Source: Telmatactis stephensoni (Eukaryota > Cnidaria > Anthozoa > Actiniaria > Isophelliidae). From it: a stretch of DNA of 64,000 nucleotides. The translations under genes and the position numbers were made by a program. Shown here piece by piece: positions 53,750-64,000 of this stretch (position 1 is its first letter; every line of letters starts with the position of its first letter). The notes under the pieces were generated by a model, which searched no databases, was not told where the DNA came from, and saw nothing but the letters and a program-made list of their open reading frames with translations. The DNA lies in assembly GCA_029948255.1 (NCBI GenBank), contig JALIZF010001729.1:124001-188000 (forward strand). Reading direction: 5' to 3'.

Positions 53750-54590
53750 CTTGAATTGCGTTGTAGGATTATTGTCATTCAATACAATAAAATACAATAC
53801 AGAGTTGCTGCAGTCAATCATGCAAGTAGACTTAAAAGGTACTACGACCCAAATGAATGGCCAATTGACCCACCAATGACTTAGATGACTAGATGATGAA
53901 GACCAATGTTTATGTGCTGACGAAATTCCGATATTGTGAAATTATACACTTGTCTGTTTCTTTATGACCACCTTTGTGATTATAAGCAGTCTAATTTTAA
54001 ATTATCTTTAGTTTCTGAGCAACATAATTATAATACTCGTAGTACTTCTTCTGAACTATTACAGAATCCTTCATACAGATTGAATTTGAGAAAATTTTGT
54101 CCAAATGTGATCGGAACTTATTTTTGGAATAATATTCCTCTAAAAATACGAATATCAAAAACCAAAAACCAATTTAAAAAGTTATTAAAAAATTATTATC
54201 TTAATCAATATTAATATCTTTTTTTGTATTTTTCCTTACACGTACCTATCAATAGTTTACTTTTGTTATATCTTGAATTTACATCTTTACTATTTGTATC
54301 TTATACTTTTCTAGTATCTCACGCTTTTTTTTCTTTTCTTCCTTTTATATAGCTAGTAATAATTTAGAAATAATATTTCCTTTTTTCTCAGACTATAATT
54401 TTACAAAGGGCACTAATTAGTTTACTATATGTTGCCCTCTCTCCTATTTTTTTCTACTTTCTAATTTATCCTTTATGTAATTATTTTAAGTAAGTTTTCC
54501 TGCATAAGTTTGTTTTATTCTACCTTATATTGTAAAGAAGAAAATGGAGAAAATAAAAAAAATAAAAAATAAAAATAAACAAAATTCCCG
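53750..54590 (+). pseudogene. LINE C-terminal fragment with A-rich tail
   Basis: Frame 53936-54214 reads LVSEQHNYNTRSTSSELL, then YFWNNIPLKIR and FKKLLKNYYLNQY, the C-terminus of a LINE ORF2. A 350-bp 3' UTR ends in AAAATAAAAAAAATAAAAAAT (54550-54585). It interrupts the LTR element between gag and the chromodomain segment. Confidence 0.7.
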
Positions 54591-54595
54591 ATGAT

Positions 54596-54919
54596 AGTTT
54601 TGAAAATACTAACACCACACAGCCTACTACTGGCACTACTGACCTAGAACCTGAAGTGGTACAGACTGACACACCGATACAAACGGACGACCAAAACCTA
54701 ATTAATCATGTAGACAGTGACAATGACATTGACGATAGCGAAAGCATTTTTGAAAATGATGACGTTTACCGAGCAGAAAAACTCCTTAAGAAACGTGTCC
54801 GACGGGGGGTCACTCAATACCTAGTACAATGGGCCAACTGCCCTGTGAAAGATGCTACCTGGGAGCCCGAAGAACACATTCTTGATGAAGGATTGATCAC
54901 TGAATTTTACTCATCATAA
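54596..54919 (+). pseudogene. Pol C-terminus with chromodomain
   Basis: An acidic linker precedes VYRAEKLLKKRVRRGVTQYL, VQWANCPVKDATWEPEEH and ILDEGLITEF, a chromodomain. In chromovirus-type Gypsy elements this module ends the integrase and steers insertion to methylated histone H3. The rest of pol is missing upstream, so only the tail is left. Confidence 0.8.
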
Positions 54920-55140
54920 GCCATTTATCTTACTTTAGACTCTCTTCCTTACTCATCTCTTTCACACTTAACATTCCTATTACATCTACATGTATTTTCA
55001 CGTGCATTGAAATTGGATTGCCAGTCTGTGCCCTAACATTTTGAATTTTCATATTTTTACTACATTCAGGTGTTGATTGGACTGCCTTATCACACTCCAA
55101 AAAAAAACAAACCACCAGGCGTAAGAACTATAACCATGAT
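54920..55140 (+). other. Spacer between chromodomain and RING ORF
   Basis: AT-rich, no ORF. Confidence 0.5.
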
Positions 55141-55661
55141 AGAAGACGGCTCGAGGAATTCCTCAGCAGAAAATGTTTCGTATGCTACCAGCCTACTGAC
55201 GAACCTCAATGGCAGCACCATGCTGTCGCAAAAGGATTCATGAAAGCTGCCTTGAAAAAGCCTTCAATCACGCCTATATTCAGGGGGACTACAAGTGCCC
55301 ATTTTGTCGCCAAGCTCTGGCGCCATATAATGTGGACGAGCCCTTTGGGCCACCACCTATTCAAAATGCCATCCCTTTGGGTTTCAGGCATATTACTTTT
55401 ATGCCTATCCACCCACATATTTTTAGGCAGCCAGTTGGGGAGCCTCATCCCATACACATCAATGAGGACGAATTTGTCTTCGATGATGAGGAATGGGATG
55501 ATTGGGAAAATCGGCCTCGAAGGCAACCAGAGATTCTTTTGCCGGAGTACCAACCCCCTCCTCCACCCCCTGGTTGGGCTGAAGAAATGGAGAGGCTTCG
55601 CCAGTATCATGCTGCACATCCTAGGTCCATCCCTGAAAATGTTCGCTATTGTCGAGGCTAA
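55141..55661 (+). pseudogene. RING accessory ORF, second copy (one frameshift)
   Basis: Frame 1 contains RKCFVCYQPTDEPQW. Frame 2 (from 55209) continues with PCCRKRIHESCLEKAF, YKCPFCRQALAPYN, an acidic middle (DDEEWDDWE), a proline run, and WAEEMERLRQYHAAHPRS with NVRY. One zinc-ligand histidine of the RING-H2 pattern is lysine here. The C-terminal block is shared with 40001-40516, so both elements inherited it. It lies between chromodomain and env, the same order as in the first element. Confidence 0.75.
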
Positions 55662-55748
55662 ATGGTAAACTCTTTTGCACACTAGATTTCTTATCGGGCC
55701 TCCTTATAGACCTTAGCTAATATATCTTTTTTTTTTTAATTTCATCTT

Positions 55749-57353
55749 TTGCAGTCCTTCAATCACAGAATGTACCTCCTCTTGTTATTAACTGCTTTGC
55801 TAACTTTTACACATGCTGAATCTAATTTTAATGGCAAAGTAGTCACTTATCCTTCGTCGTTAACTCTGACTCATAACCCTCGACCACTTCTATATCATGA
55901 CACTCAGGTTATTAATTTGGCCTTAAAACTCAGTCATATTCCATTAGGCCGGAAGCAAACTATTCGAACTGTGTGTTCATCGCAACAGCAGAATTTTATG
56001 TCAAAACTTCTTCAGTCTTTTAGAGCAACAAATGAAAATATTCGCAGGCTTTCTTCCCTGCCGGGCTTTTCACATTTGATTGAATGCAACTCGTACCTTG
56101 CTAATGCTTACAATTCTCAAACCCGTTTACATTCCCAGATGATCTGTCCTCAGACTTTTCGTCCGTCACTCCAGGAATGTAAACGCTGGGCTCTAAAAAA
56201 ATGTTCTAGTATTGGTGCTAGTGAAAGAATTTGGCTTACAACAAAATATCGCCCTAAACGGTCGCCATGGGCATGCCATTCAGGAATTTTTGGGTTAATT
56301 ACAGCAGTTTACTCAGTTTTCGGAGGTAATTGTGAAGCCAGTCATGTATCAAATATCAAAAAAACCCTTCGTGACATAACATCTACATTACAGGATGAAG
56401 CTTCTCTAATTCGTACAGTTAATGGTAAGACTGTTCAAATTATCAAAATGACTGATCAATTGACAACTCGAGTTAACCAGTTAAGTGATGGAATGAAACA
56501 TTTTGACTCTACTCTAGTAGCATGGCAGAAGCTTCTCAAAACCTTTGCTAAAAAGACCAATGTCATTTTAATGGACGTTTCTTCCTACCCACAATGGAAC
56601 AACGCATCAAACTGGCAATACAAACTCTATCCATGACACCATTGACCGTTTATCACATCCCATGCAACGACAATTCATCACTGCTTCCAACTGGTTTTGG
56701 CCGTCCACACTCTCCATGTCCATTCCAATATTCAGTAGACGTATCATTCGCTACATCATTGTATCAATGTATTATAAAAATACATATTTAAAAAAAAGTT
56801 TAATCTTAATTTTTTTTTTTCATATCATTTTTTAATCTTTTAAACTGGGGAGCAAAGCGTTGTTGAACCTTGGGATATTGACGCTTTACAAAATACTTTT
56901 ATTATTATTATTATTATCCCTTGGGTAGTGCCAGCCAACCAGTCTACTCTAAACCTCCATTACAGATCACTTAAATTTGGACCATGTCTCCGCTTCAACA
57001 AGACCACAATCAAAGCTCTTGATGAGACGTTCAACCATTTGGAAGGACCCTTAAACAGGAAAATCAACCAGATTAGGAAAGATATCGATTCCATCCATGA
57101 ATCTTCCGACACTACGCTCTCTCAGATCATCGCTTACATTGCACTTACCTTGGCCATATTCAACCTCATCTTGCTGTGTATACTTATATGGATCCTTTGT
57201 CGTATTCTACGTAAAAATGCGGATTTCCGAAAACGACCAACTATCAAATATGTCAAGGAACAAGAAACTCTCCATTTAGAACCACAATGTCAAGATTGTG
57301 GCACTCCACTTGACCCATTGGACAATGAAGAGCCAACCACCAATGAACTTTGA
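55749..57353 (+). pseudogene. Env-like gene, interrupted by a LINE tail
   Basis: The frame 55749-56636 (295 residues) begins with a signal-peptide-like segment (LLLLLTALLTFTHA), has a basic cleavage-like site (RPKRS) followed by WACHSGIFGLITAVY, and a heptad-like region. A frame change and an internal deletion relative to the 47-kb copy follow (VYHIPCND, LPTGFG near 56640-56700). A LINE tail (56755-56917) then breaks it. The 3' part 56928-57353 carries the membrane anchor (IIAYIALTLAIFNLILLCIL) and a tail with CQDCGTPLDPL. Described as found; not functional. Confidence 0.75.
56755..56917 (+). mobile_element. Short LINE 3' tail in env
   Basis: About 160 bp ending CTTTACAAAATACTTTT(ATT)n. Env sequence resumes right after it (CCTTGGGTAGTG). 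Confidence 0.65.
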
Positions 57354-58009
57354 ACATTTATTGACTCTAGCCACAAGTCACGCCACAAATGTTTCTTCAA
57401 GATCTTCCTCTACAGTATTTGTCACTGTAGATGAGATATTGGCGTTTTGTTTTGACAGATGGCTATGATTCCAACAGATTATGGTACACTTCAATACTGA
57501 TCACTCGAACATTCAACATGGCGGATATCAACAACTTTCACCACAGGAAGACCAAGAACAAGACTTATACACAGGAATCCCAATTACAAGGGTATATTGA
57601 CTTTATATTATATATTTCAGTATTTAATCAAAGACAATTAGCATAATCTCAACAACAAAAAAAGAAAACAAACAAAAAAAGAACGTCGTTTTAGATTATT
57701 CCAAATATACTCATGTATATTAATCATTTTTGCTTTCATCATTAGTATACTTTCGTTAGTTTTGACAACAGGTATATCTTATTTAGACTTCGGTCATCAA
57801 TATTTTATCCACGATTAGTTGATCAAAGGATAAAGGCAATTATATCATTAATTACAGACAATTTAAACGGTTTATAGCCTTATCACGCAAATTCAACAAG
57901 TGTTAATTGCCCTTATCTTTGTGACAGCTCGAATTGATATATGGTGATGGGATTTTACTTTTATCCCACAGACTTTCTCCTTGGATTTATCTCGACGGAG
58001 CTCGACTCT
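57354..58009 (+). other. 3' non-coding part of the element
   Basis: From env stop to polypurine tract. No ORF of note. Confidence 0.5.
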
Positions 58010-58670
58010 AAGGAGGGAGGACTGTTACGGGACAAAAATAAGATGAAATATTTCAAAATAATTATTGATTTTATTCTATGTTTTTGAGCTGTAATCCTTT
58101 CTGTTCACAAGCTGTGTTTATTGTATTTAGCTGTGCACACGTGCCTTCGCGAGTAGTTTTAAGTTTACAAACAAGGAGACTTCTGTGTTTACAATTCTTA
58201 ATGGAAATCTTAGGTTTTCTCATAATCTGAAATATCATTTTCATTACACTTACTTATCTACTCTTTTACAGGAAGACATGGCTTTGACTAATGTTTTAAA
58301 GTTCTCATACGATGTACTAACAGTGTACATGGGAACAAATCTCAAAGCTGTGCCTTCCGCTTGTGAAATCTAATCTATTGTTCCTTGAACATAGGATGGC
58401 GTTAGTTGTAGCAAACACACCTTCCTTTGGTTCCCTGAGCGTACAAATCTGTTAAAACAAGAATCTATCTTTAACGAAGCTTTAGAAATGACTATTTGTT
58501 AACTGTCAATCATCAAGACCTATACTACATCTCGAGTTTGTTTGTTCAGCTCTCAACTGTGCTCCTTACTACTGAGTACTAAGTATATTTCCTGGTCTTG
58601 CATTCCTTAAACTCTGATTCTTGTCTTAGCATATTTATACCATAAAATAACGCGCATTCTGAACTATCAA
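58010..58670 (+). repeat. Polypurine tract and LTR of the second/third element
   Basis: AAGGAGGGAGGAC (58010-58022) precedes TGTTACGGGACAAAAATAAG. LTR sequence is a diverged relative of the 35.7-kb LTR (shared AAATCTGTTAAAACAAGAAT, ATGACTATTTRYTAACTGT). The right end is lost or unclear. Confidence 0.65.
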
Positions 58671-58925
58671 TTGGAAGTTTTGGTAAGTCATCATCTTTTT
58701 CTAGGAACCATAATTCTCCTGAAATTCAGTTCTTTCTCAACACGTCATACATTTGTTCCATGCTATTTCCATACTACAAACCAATCAATCAATCAAAAAC
58801 TGTTATCCCAAGTAAACACAGCAGTCTCTGCATTAATGAATTCTACTCCTATATAATAAGTTAGCACAAGTGAAAGATCATAATATAATATAGTCGTACT
58901 AGATACTGGAGCAGAATAAAAGCAA
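58671..58925. other. Unassigned spacer in the LTR cluster
   Basis: No clear coding or repeat boundary. Contains ACCAATCAATCAATCAAAAA. Confidence 0.4.
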
Positions 58926-59430
58926 TTCCCAGCCAAAAAGTCTCTACTGAGTAGTCCCACCACATATCCATGCAACGAAAGCAACTCTCTCCCTGACAAC
59001 TGGATTTGGCACATGTCCAAAGACACTAGCGATCCACATCCCTATGTTCCAAAAGGACAACGTACAGTACATCCCCTGGAAAGCAGGCCAGGACGACATC
59101 CTTCAGCTTCACTACAAATCATTAAATATTACACCGAGGTTGGTGTTTAACAAAACTGTTAACACAGCGTTAGACAATACTTTTAACCATATTGACGCCA
59201 ACCTTCATTTGAAATTCAAGAGACTTTATCAGGAAACAGACAAAATCAAAGAGACCCAGGAAACGTCCACAGCCTTGATCATCGGTAGAGTGGCTTTGGG
59301 TCTTTCATTTATTAACACCATTATCTTCATTACCTTTTCGTGTTTTTACAACAAGGCACGAAAACAGCAGAAAGAACGCACTAACAGCCTGGTGGTAAAA
59401 TACCATAAAGAAGTAGGAAACTTTGGTTAG
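58926..59430 (+). pseudogene. Env C-terminal fragment of another element
   Basis: Frame 59044-59430 has VQYIPWKAGQDDILQLHYKS, a membrane anchor (ALIIGRVALGLSFINTIIFI) and a basic tail. It matches the end of the 47-kb env-like protein. The upstream remnant (58926-59043) is frameshifted. Confidence 0.75.
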
Positions 59431-59919
59431 ACTCGTTTACTGTTTGACATTAGTTAGTTCTGATTAACACGGTTATTATTCGCTAAGTTTTAGGGGATAG
59501 TACATCCCACTTTTGCATTTACACCTGTTTATGCCCAAGTCAAGTTTTAACCTAGATTTCTTTCTTGTTTTGACCTTTCTTTAAAATAACTTTGGACTAG
59601 TTGAAAGCCCTTTACTTTCGTCCCCCATTGTTGCAAATAGTGTTCTTTGATCTAACTTTTCTCTATATGTAATTCTTGATTTAGACCTAAAATATTGGCA
59701 TGAGTCTCAAACTCATTAAGGTATATTCCTAAATTCTAACCAATCACAAAGTTACTTTTAGTTCATGATTGACACGGTAAATCTATGACGAATCATGTCA
59801 ATCAAGTATAGGTAGTTAGTTCAGTATAGTTTTAGTTGATAGTTGGAAGTTGATGTAAGTTGAACAACAAATAAAAGGCTCGAACGGTACCTGCTTTACC
59901 AAGAGGTGTCCTCGTAACA
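59431..59919 (+). repeat. LTR-like sequence ending at 59919
   Basis: AATAAAAGG near 59870 and the end CCTCGTAACA. Followed by TTGGTACAGAACCCGGGTAA, a primer-binding-like site. The left end was not found. Confidence 0.55.
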
Positions 59920-59939
59920 ATTGGTACAGAACCCGGGTA

Positions 59940-60226
59940 AGATGCCTTTCAGTTAAGTGTATTGTGTGTAAATTTGTGTTAAAAGCTAATTGTAAAATAT
60001 CTTCTGTTAATGTTAACCGTAACGTTTTTTTCTTTTTAAACGACCAAAGTCACGTTGAAATTCGGTAAAATTTTTCATATTCATATTACTTCCTTGTTCC
60101 GAATTCTTATTTGTCATTTTATGTTATCGTGTAGATCAAACTTTTTCCTATCGATTGATTACATTGATTTGACTTAGTATTTCACTAGGAAAGATACTGT
60201 TACTTGAAATCAAAATATTTTTCACT
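59940..60226 (+). repeat. Leader with a piece similar to the 5' LTR indel
   Basis: 60090-60200 resembles 37728-37840 of the first element's 5' LTR (TTACTTCCTTGTTC, TTTGACTTAGTRTTTYACTA), the stretch missing from its 3' LTR. Confidence 0.5.
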
Positions 60227-60487
60227 ATGTCATTATTTACTCCCGCGCTCAGTAACATTACAACAGCTGTTGCCTCTGCTAACGTTGCAGCTTTTGATAA
60301 CGTTAAGGTTCAATCTAAGTCTAATAAAACACCAGGCTTACAAAATTTGAACCAAAATGGCCAAGGAAATCAAATGGCTAATTTTAGAGCCAATTTGAAT
60401 TTCAATCGCCAACAGCAATTTAGACCGGCTCAGTCAAACTTTCAAGGGGGACGGATGAACAGAAAGTTCGTTCCCCAGCGTCGTTAA
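60227..60487 (+). pseudogene. Gag C-terminal remnant
   Basis: ALSNITTAVASANVAAFDN matches the first element's gag (ALGNITTAVASANVAAFDN) almost exactly. The N-terminal gag core is deleted and the frame starts at MSLFTPALSN. The tail is Gln/Asn/Arg-rich. Confidence 0.75.
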
Positions 60488-60580
60488 GGAAACCGCAGAC
60501 AGGACTCAATGAGAAGTTACGGAAACAGAATCAAAGCACACAACAAACTAGTAATGTTAATTTTGGAATAAACAAGAGCA

Positions 60581-61511
60581 ATGATAATTTTACTAAATAA
60601 TGATCGTTTAGTTCGCAAGATAACAGTCGAAGCTGAACATTACTTTCTGAATGATGATGACTTACTTTTTTATCGGCCATATTCAAATGACAAAGATGCA
60701 AATCCTCGTTTAGTCCTTCCTAAAGGTTTAAAACATGAAGTCTTAGTACATTGCCATGATAGTCCTTTAGCGGGACATTTAGATTTTCAGAAGACATATG
60801 ATAAGGTTAAGACTCGTTATTTTTGGAAGGGAACGTATCGAGATTGTGAAGTTTGGACTAGATCGTGTATAGATTGTGCTACTAAAAAGAATCCCCCTGC
60901 ACCTACTAACGCTCCGATTTTACCTATAGCTATAGAAAACGCATTTGATAGACTCAGTGTAGACTGTGTGGGGACTTACCCGACCACAACCCGGGGCAAT
61001 AAATACATTGTATGTTTTATAGACGCCTTAACTAAGTGGCCTGAATGTTTTGCAGTCCCAAACATTGAAGCTAATACTATTGCTAGGTGTTATTAGTGGA
61101 TGAGATTGTAGACATGGTTCTCCCCATACCTTACTTTCGGATCGCGGATCTAATTTCCTTTCAAAACTTGTCAAGGAAGTATGTCGGCTAATAAACACTA
61201 AGAAGATTAACACTAGTTCATACCACCCTCAAACAAATGGTATGGTAGAACGTTTTAACGGTACGATAATTAAGGCTCTCTCAATGTATGCGAGTAAAGG
61301 TCAGAAGGATTGGGATTTATTTATTCCCTCAGTGTTGTTTGGCACTCGTACCTCACTAGCCGCTTCTACTGGTGACAGTCCTTTTTATATGCTATATGGA
61401 AGAGAACCTAGATTACCTTTAGGTGTAACTCTTTTGCCGCTAGCAAATTTGTCTAAATCAATTACAGAACATAGAGCAAGAATCGTTAGAGTAGTAAGTA
61501 GTGTAGTATAG
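60581..61511 (+). pseudogene. Gypsy-type integrase, broken in the catalytic core
   Basis: Frame 60581-61096 has the zinc-binding part (VHCHDSPLAGH ... CIDC), then the first catalytic Asp in LSVDCVGTY and the second in CFIDALTKWPE. It is shifted near 61093; a second frame covers HPQTNG and [13 protein letters not shown] (third catalytic residue, Glu) to 61511, with [10 protein letters not shown] and YGREPRLP. Integrase would join element cDNA to the genome, but the frame break inactivates this copy. RT/RNase H is deleted between gag remnant and integrase. Confidence 0.85.
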
Positions 61512-62594
61512 CGGTAGCAAAAAAGCCCAAAAATGACATAACGGGGGATTACACAGCCTCAAAAGAATGCAGGGGGCTACTAACATAAAAAAAACAGATA
61601 TGGACACGCTAGCTGCATGGAAAAGGCAAGAAGAACAAATACGTATAGTTGAATGGTATCTATTTGGAAAGGTGGAAATGGATTGTCTAAGGAAAGAAGA
61701 TATTGTTTTCAAAGCCAAGGATAAAACCTGAAACTGGAAAATAAAAAATCTCAAACAAAAAAAGATGAAGTCTTGTTGGCTTTGAAATGTAGAATGAACT
61801 GAAGCATGCTTGGTGATCTAAGAAATGAAAGGGCCCGTTTGCTAGCAGTTGATTTTGCGGGGGCTTTTTGGTCGTGGTTGAAATTCAAAACAAGAATCTG
61901 TTTTAATTAGAAGAACAGCCAATGGCAAAATCACAACTGTTCATCTGACATTTGTGATAAAAATTATAAGTAGTTGTGAAAAAACCGATTGGTCATCCTA
62001 CTGTGTGAAAGGATTTACGAAATATAAGCAAACTAAGTAAAACTAGGCATGAAGATGGACACAGAGCGAACACACCTTTGGTACGTGGCCCCGACAATAT
62101 ACCGATTTTTCGATTAGGTCAACAGGAAATTAGAATGTCAATGTTCTTGCCCTCGGTAGCTATGAAAGTTTACCTAACTGTGAAATCTGTTTTAATTAGA
62201 AGAAAAAAGCTGATGTCAAACGTACCACACCATGGGTTTCTATCCATGTTCAAGTGTTTGGTCATCTGACCTTTGGGATTTCTAGCTGAAACCGTCCACA
62301 TTTTGAAAATAAAAATCTTGAAAATGAAGTCTTGATGGTTTTGAAACGTCGAATTGTCATATTTTATTACGTTGAGACAATAAACGGAAGCACGCTACGT
62401 GATTAAAGGACTGTTTCCATGGTACCACAAAATTTATCCCATGGGACAAAATAGATTCAAGTTCAGGGGTATATTTTTGTGGCCAATGAAAAATGACTGC
62501 ATCAAGATGTGTTACTATAAATTGGCCCGTTTAAGCCCTATTCAGGAGTTGAGTTGGGGGACTTTTACTGTCTTGTTTTTCAACGAAAAAAGAC
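61512..62594. other. Repeat-rich spacer, no gene seen
   Basis: Contains two related stretches (about 61890-62010 and 62180-62290) sharing CTGTTTTAATTAGAAGAA and CATCTGACNTTTG, and a second pair with ATGAAGTCTTG.TGG.TTTGAAA (61764, 62318). Confidence 0.5.
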
Positions 62595-62906
62595 ATGGAT
62601 TGCACGTTAGATGCCATTGATCAAGTTTTGGCAGACTTATATTCATGGGTAGATCAAGAAGGTGCTGGTGTGATGACACGTTCCCAAGCAAGGCAACAAG
62701 AAAATATGAACAATGAAGGAACAGCGATGTTGTCACAAAATGCATCAAGCCCCCTGCCAGAATCATCGCGACAACCATGGGGAATGCAGATTATGGAGGT
62801 AAACCAAAAAGTAAATAGAAAATTCAAATTAAGGCAGTCGTCTTACCTGGTTGAAATTGTTGACGAGGAAGTGAATGATGTGAATGAGGCTGTAGACGAG
62901 TTGTAA
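62595..62906 (+). CDS. Unrecognised ORF with VMTRSQARQ motif
   Basis: 103 codons: LDAIDQVLADLYSWVDQEGA, then GVMTRSQARQQENMN and an acidic C-terminus. A TRSQ-type string is often found in linker regions of LTR-retroelement polyproteins, so an element origin is possible. No domain was recognised, and it may belong with the ORFs that follow. Confidence 0.35.
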   Translation: MDCTLDAIDQVLADLYSWVDQEGAGVMTRSQARQQENMNNEGTAMLSQNASSPLPESSRQPWGMQIMEVNQKVNRKFKLRQSSYLVEIVDEEVNDVNEAVDEL

Positions 62907-62969
62907 GGTCGCCATCATGAGCTTGTAGACACTGTTACTCAGGATGCTAGGGAGAATGACCATATATTT

Positions 62970-63714
62970 TTGCAATTGTCCAGTGAGAGACTCGAAGACC
63001 CCATTACTATTCCTTTGATGCCCATGTCTGAATTGGATGTGGACATTGTAGAGAACAAACTTGGAAAAGTATCCCAGTCCAACGAGGACTTTTTGTTGCA
63101 AGGGGTATTCAACATTCAGGTGTCTATTGTCGACGATCCGCAATCTGTTGGCAGTGGTAAGAATAGCAGTGCCTGGCAAGAGGCTAAAAAAAACAGATGC
63201 TTTGACATTGTTCAAAGAAAAATCGAGGGTTTATCATTCAGAGAATCTTTGTTTACTCGGGACTATATTATTTTATACGAAAGTCAAAAAATTCCAAGAA
63301 AAAGAGTGACATCTGCAGAAGGGGCGCCTTCAAGAGGCAGGTAGTCAAGATGTGAGGAAATTCTTGACGTCGTGCCAAATCGATTGGGTGGACGAAGAAA
63401 GCTTCGAAAAGTGGGGAGTGTGGTTGATGGGGCAGCTGGAGGAAAGGCTTGTGGTTTTAGAAATTTGTCCTAACGAGAGGTTGGATCAGGTGATTTATGT
63501 CCATCCTGGAGAGAGGGAAGACTTTGTGTTTGTGCTGAGGTTGACACATAAGGGAAGACATTATTATTTTAGCTGTAAAGATCTGTTGGCTGCGGTCAAT
63601 CTGCATTTTCGGATAGGCTTTTGTCAAAAATTCCGGTGTTTATACTCTCAGTCAGAGTGGAATACTGACACGGGGGCTCAGAGAAAAAACAGGCTATTGA
63701 TAAGACATCATTGA
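62970..63714 (+). pseudogene. Unrecognised coding remnant (two or three frames)
   Basis: Frames 62970-63344, 63061-63309 and 63352-63714 overlap or follow each other and look like one protein with frameshifts. The last one is the best (FEKWGVWLMGQLEERLVVLE, VIYVHPGEREDFVFVLRL). No family could be named. The LINE-like tail downstream suggests it may be part of an element. Confidence 0.35.
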
Positions 63715-63935
63715 TAAGATTTTTAGTGTTTGTACTCTAGATATAATAATAGTTATTAACTGTATATATATATATATTTACTATTTTTATACTTTTTATC
63801 GTTTTCATATATATCAATATTTTTTCTCTATTTATTTTTTATTTTTATTTTTATTATTATTATTTAGAGGACCTATCTGTAAATCACCTTTGTGACGATA
63901 GTATCCTCAATAAAGATTTATTATTATTATCATTA
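63715..63935 (+). repeat. LINE-like 3' tail
   Basis: AT-rich stretch ending GATAGTATCCTCAATAAAGA, then (TTA/ATT)n. Layout matches the LINE tail at 5170-5265. Confidence 0.6.
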
Positions 63936-64000
63936 TTATCACTGTGAAATGGTGAACATGCAACGAGCCCTCTTGAAGAGGCAAAGCGTAAGTGAAATCG

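Overview
The window looks like nuclear DNA of an anthozoan cnidarian (coral or sea anemone). The evidence is AT-rich sequence, genes with spliced phase-1 introns, an intronless class A GPCR, and dense nested retroelements: LINEs of a CR1/L2-like type, a Ngaro-type tyrosine-recombinase element, env-bearing Gypsy-like LTR elements, and many TIR-bounded foldback elements. Roughly three quarters of the 64 kb is mobile or repeat-derived. No rRNA gene, functional tRNA gene or prokaryotic feature was seen. Species and all family assignments are judged from sequence motifs only; no database was searched.

Layout. 1-5.7 kb: an apparently intact minus-strand LINE running off the left edge, then two truncated plus-strand LINE pieces. 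5.9-19.6 kb: two tandem two-exon genes (A: 5945-8782; B: 12566-18045) whose products resemble battenin/CLN3, a multi-membrane-span lysosomal protein, plus an orphan third copy of the second-exon start (19498-19587). Their introns and spacers hold a 2.9 kb TTAA-flanked foldback element, several MITEs, two SINE copies and a tRNA-like relic. 19.75-27.87 kb: a nearly complete Ngaro-type retrotransposon with split direct repeats (A1 ... B1-A2-B2), a spliced gag whose 2.4 kb intron is filled with a 61-62 bp tandem repeat, a reverse transcriptase/RNase H ORF and a zinc-ribbon tyrosine recombinase. Each of the last three coding blocks opens in phase 0 directly behind a pyrimidine tract ending in TAG, which suggests a multi-acceptor splicing programme. 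28-35 kb: sparse DNA with one intronless GPCR (31308-32213, minus), LTR remnants and a Harbinger/LINE chimera. 35.7-49.5 kb: one LTR retrotransposon with matching LTRs and a TAAT target duplication. It has lost pol but keeps gag, a RING-H2 ORF, another accessory ORF and an env-like gene, and has itself been hit by a hAT-like element (in its 5' LTR) and a 4.7 kb TIR element (in env). 49.5-61.5 kb: pieces of at least three related elements (gag, chromodomain, RING, env, integrase), interrupted by LINE tails. 61.5-64 kb: unrecognised ORFs and a LINE 3' tail.

How the parts relate. The host content that can be supported is small: the CLN3-like pair and the GPCR. The rest is a layered record of insertion. 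The most unusual points are the splice architecture of the Ngaro element, the RING-H2 plus env gene set shared by two diverged LTR elements, the divergent CLN3-like tandem pair with a microsatellite-expanded loop, and foldback structures that carry or abut CLN3-like exon sequence.
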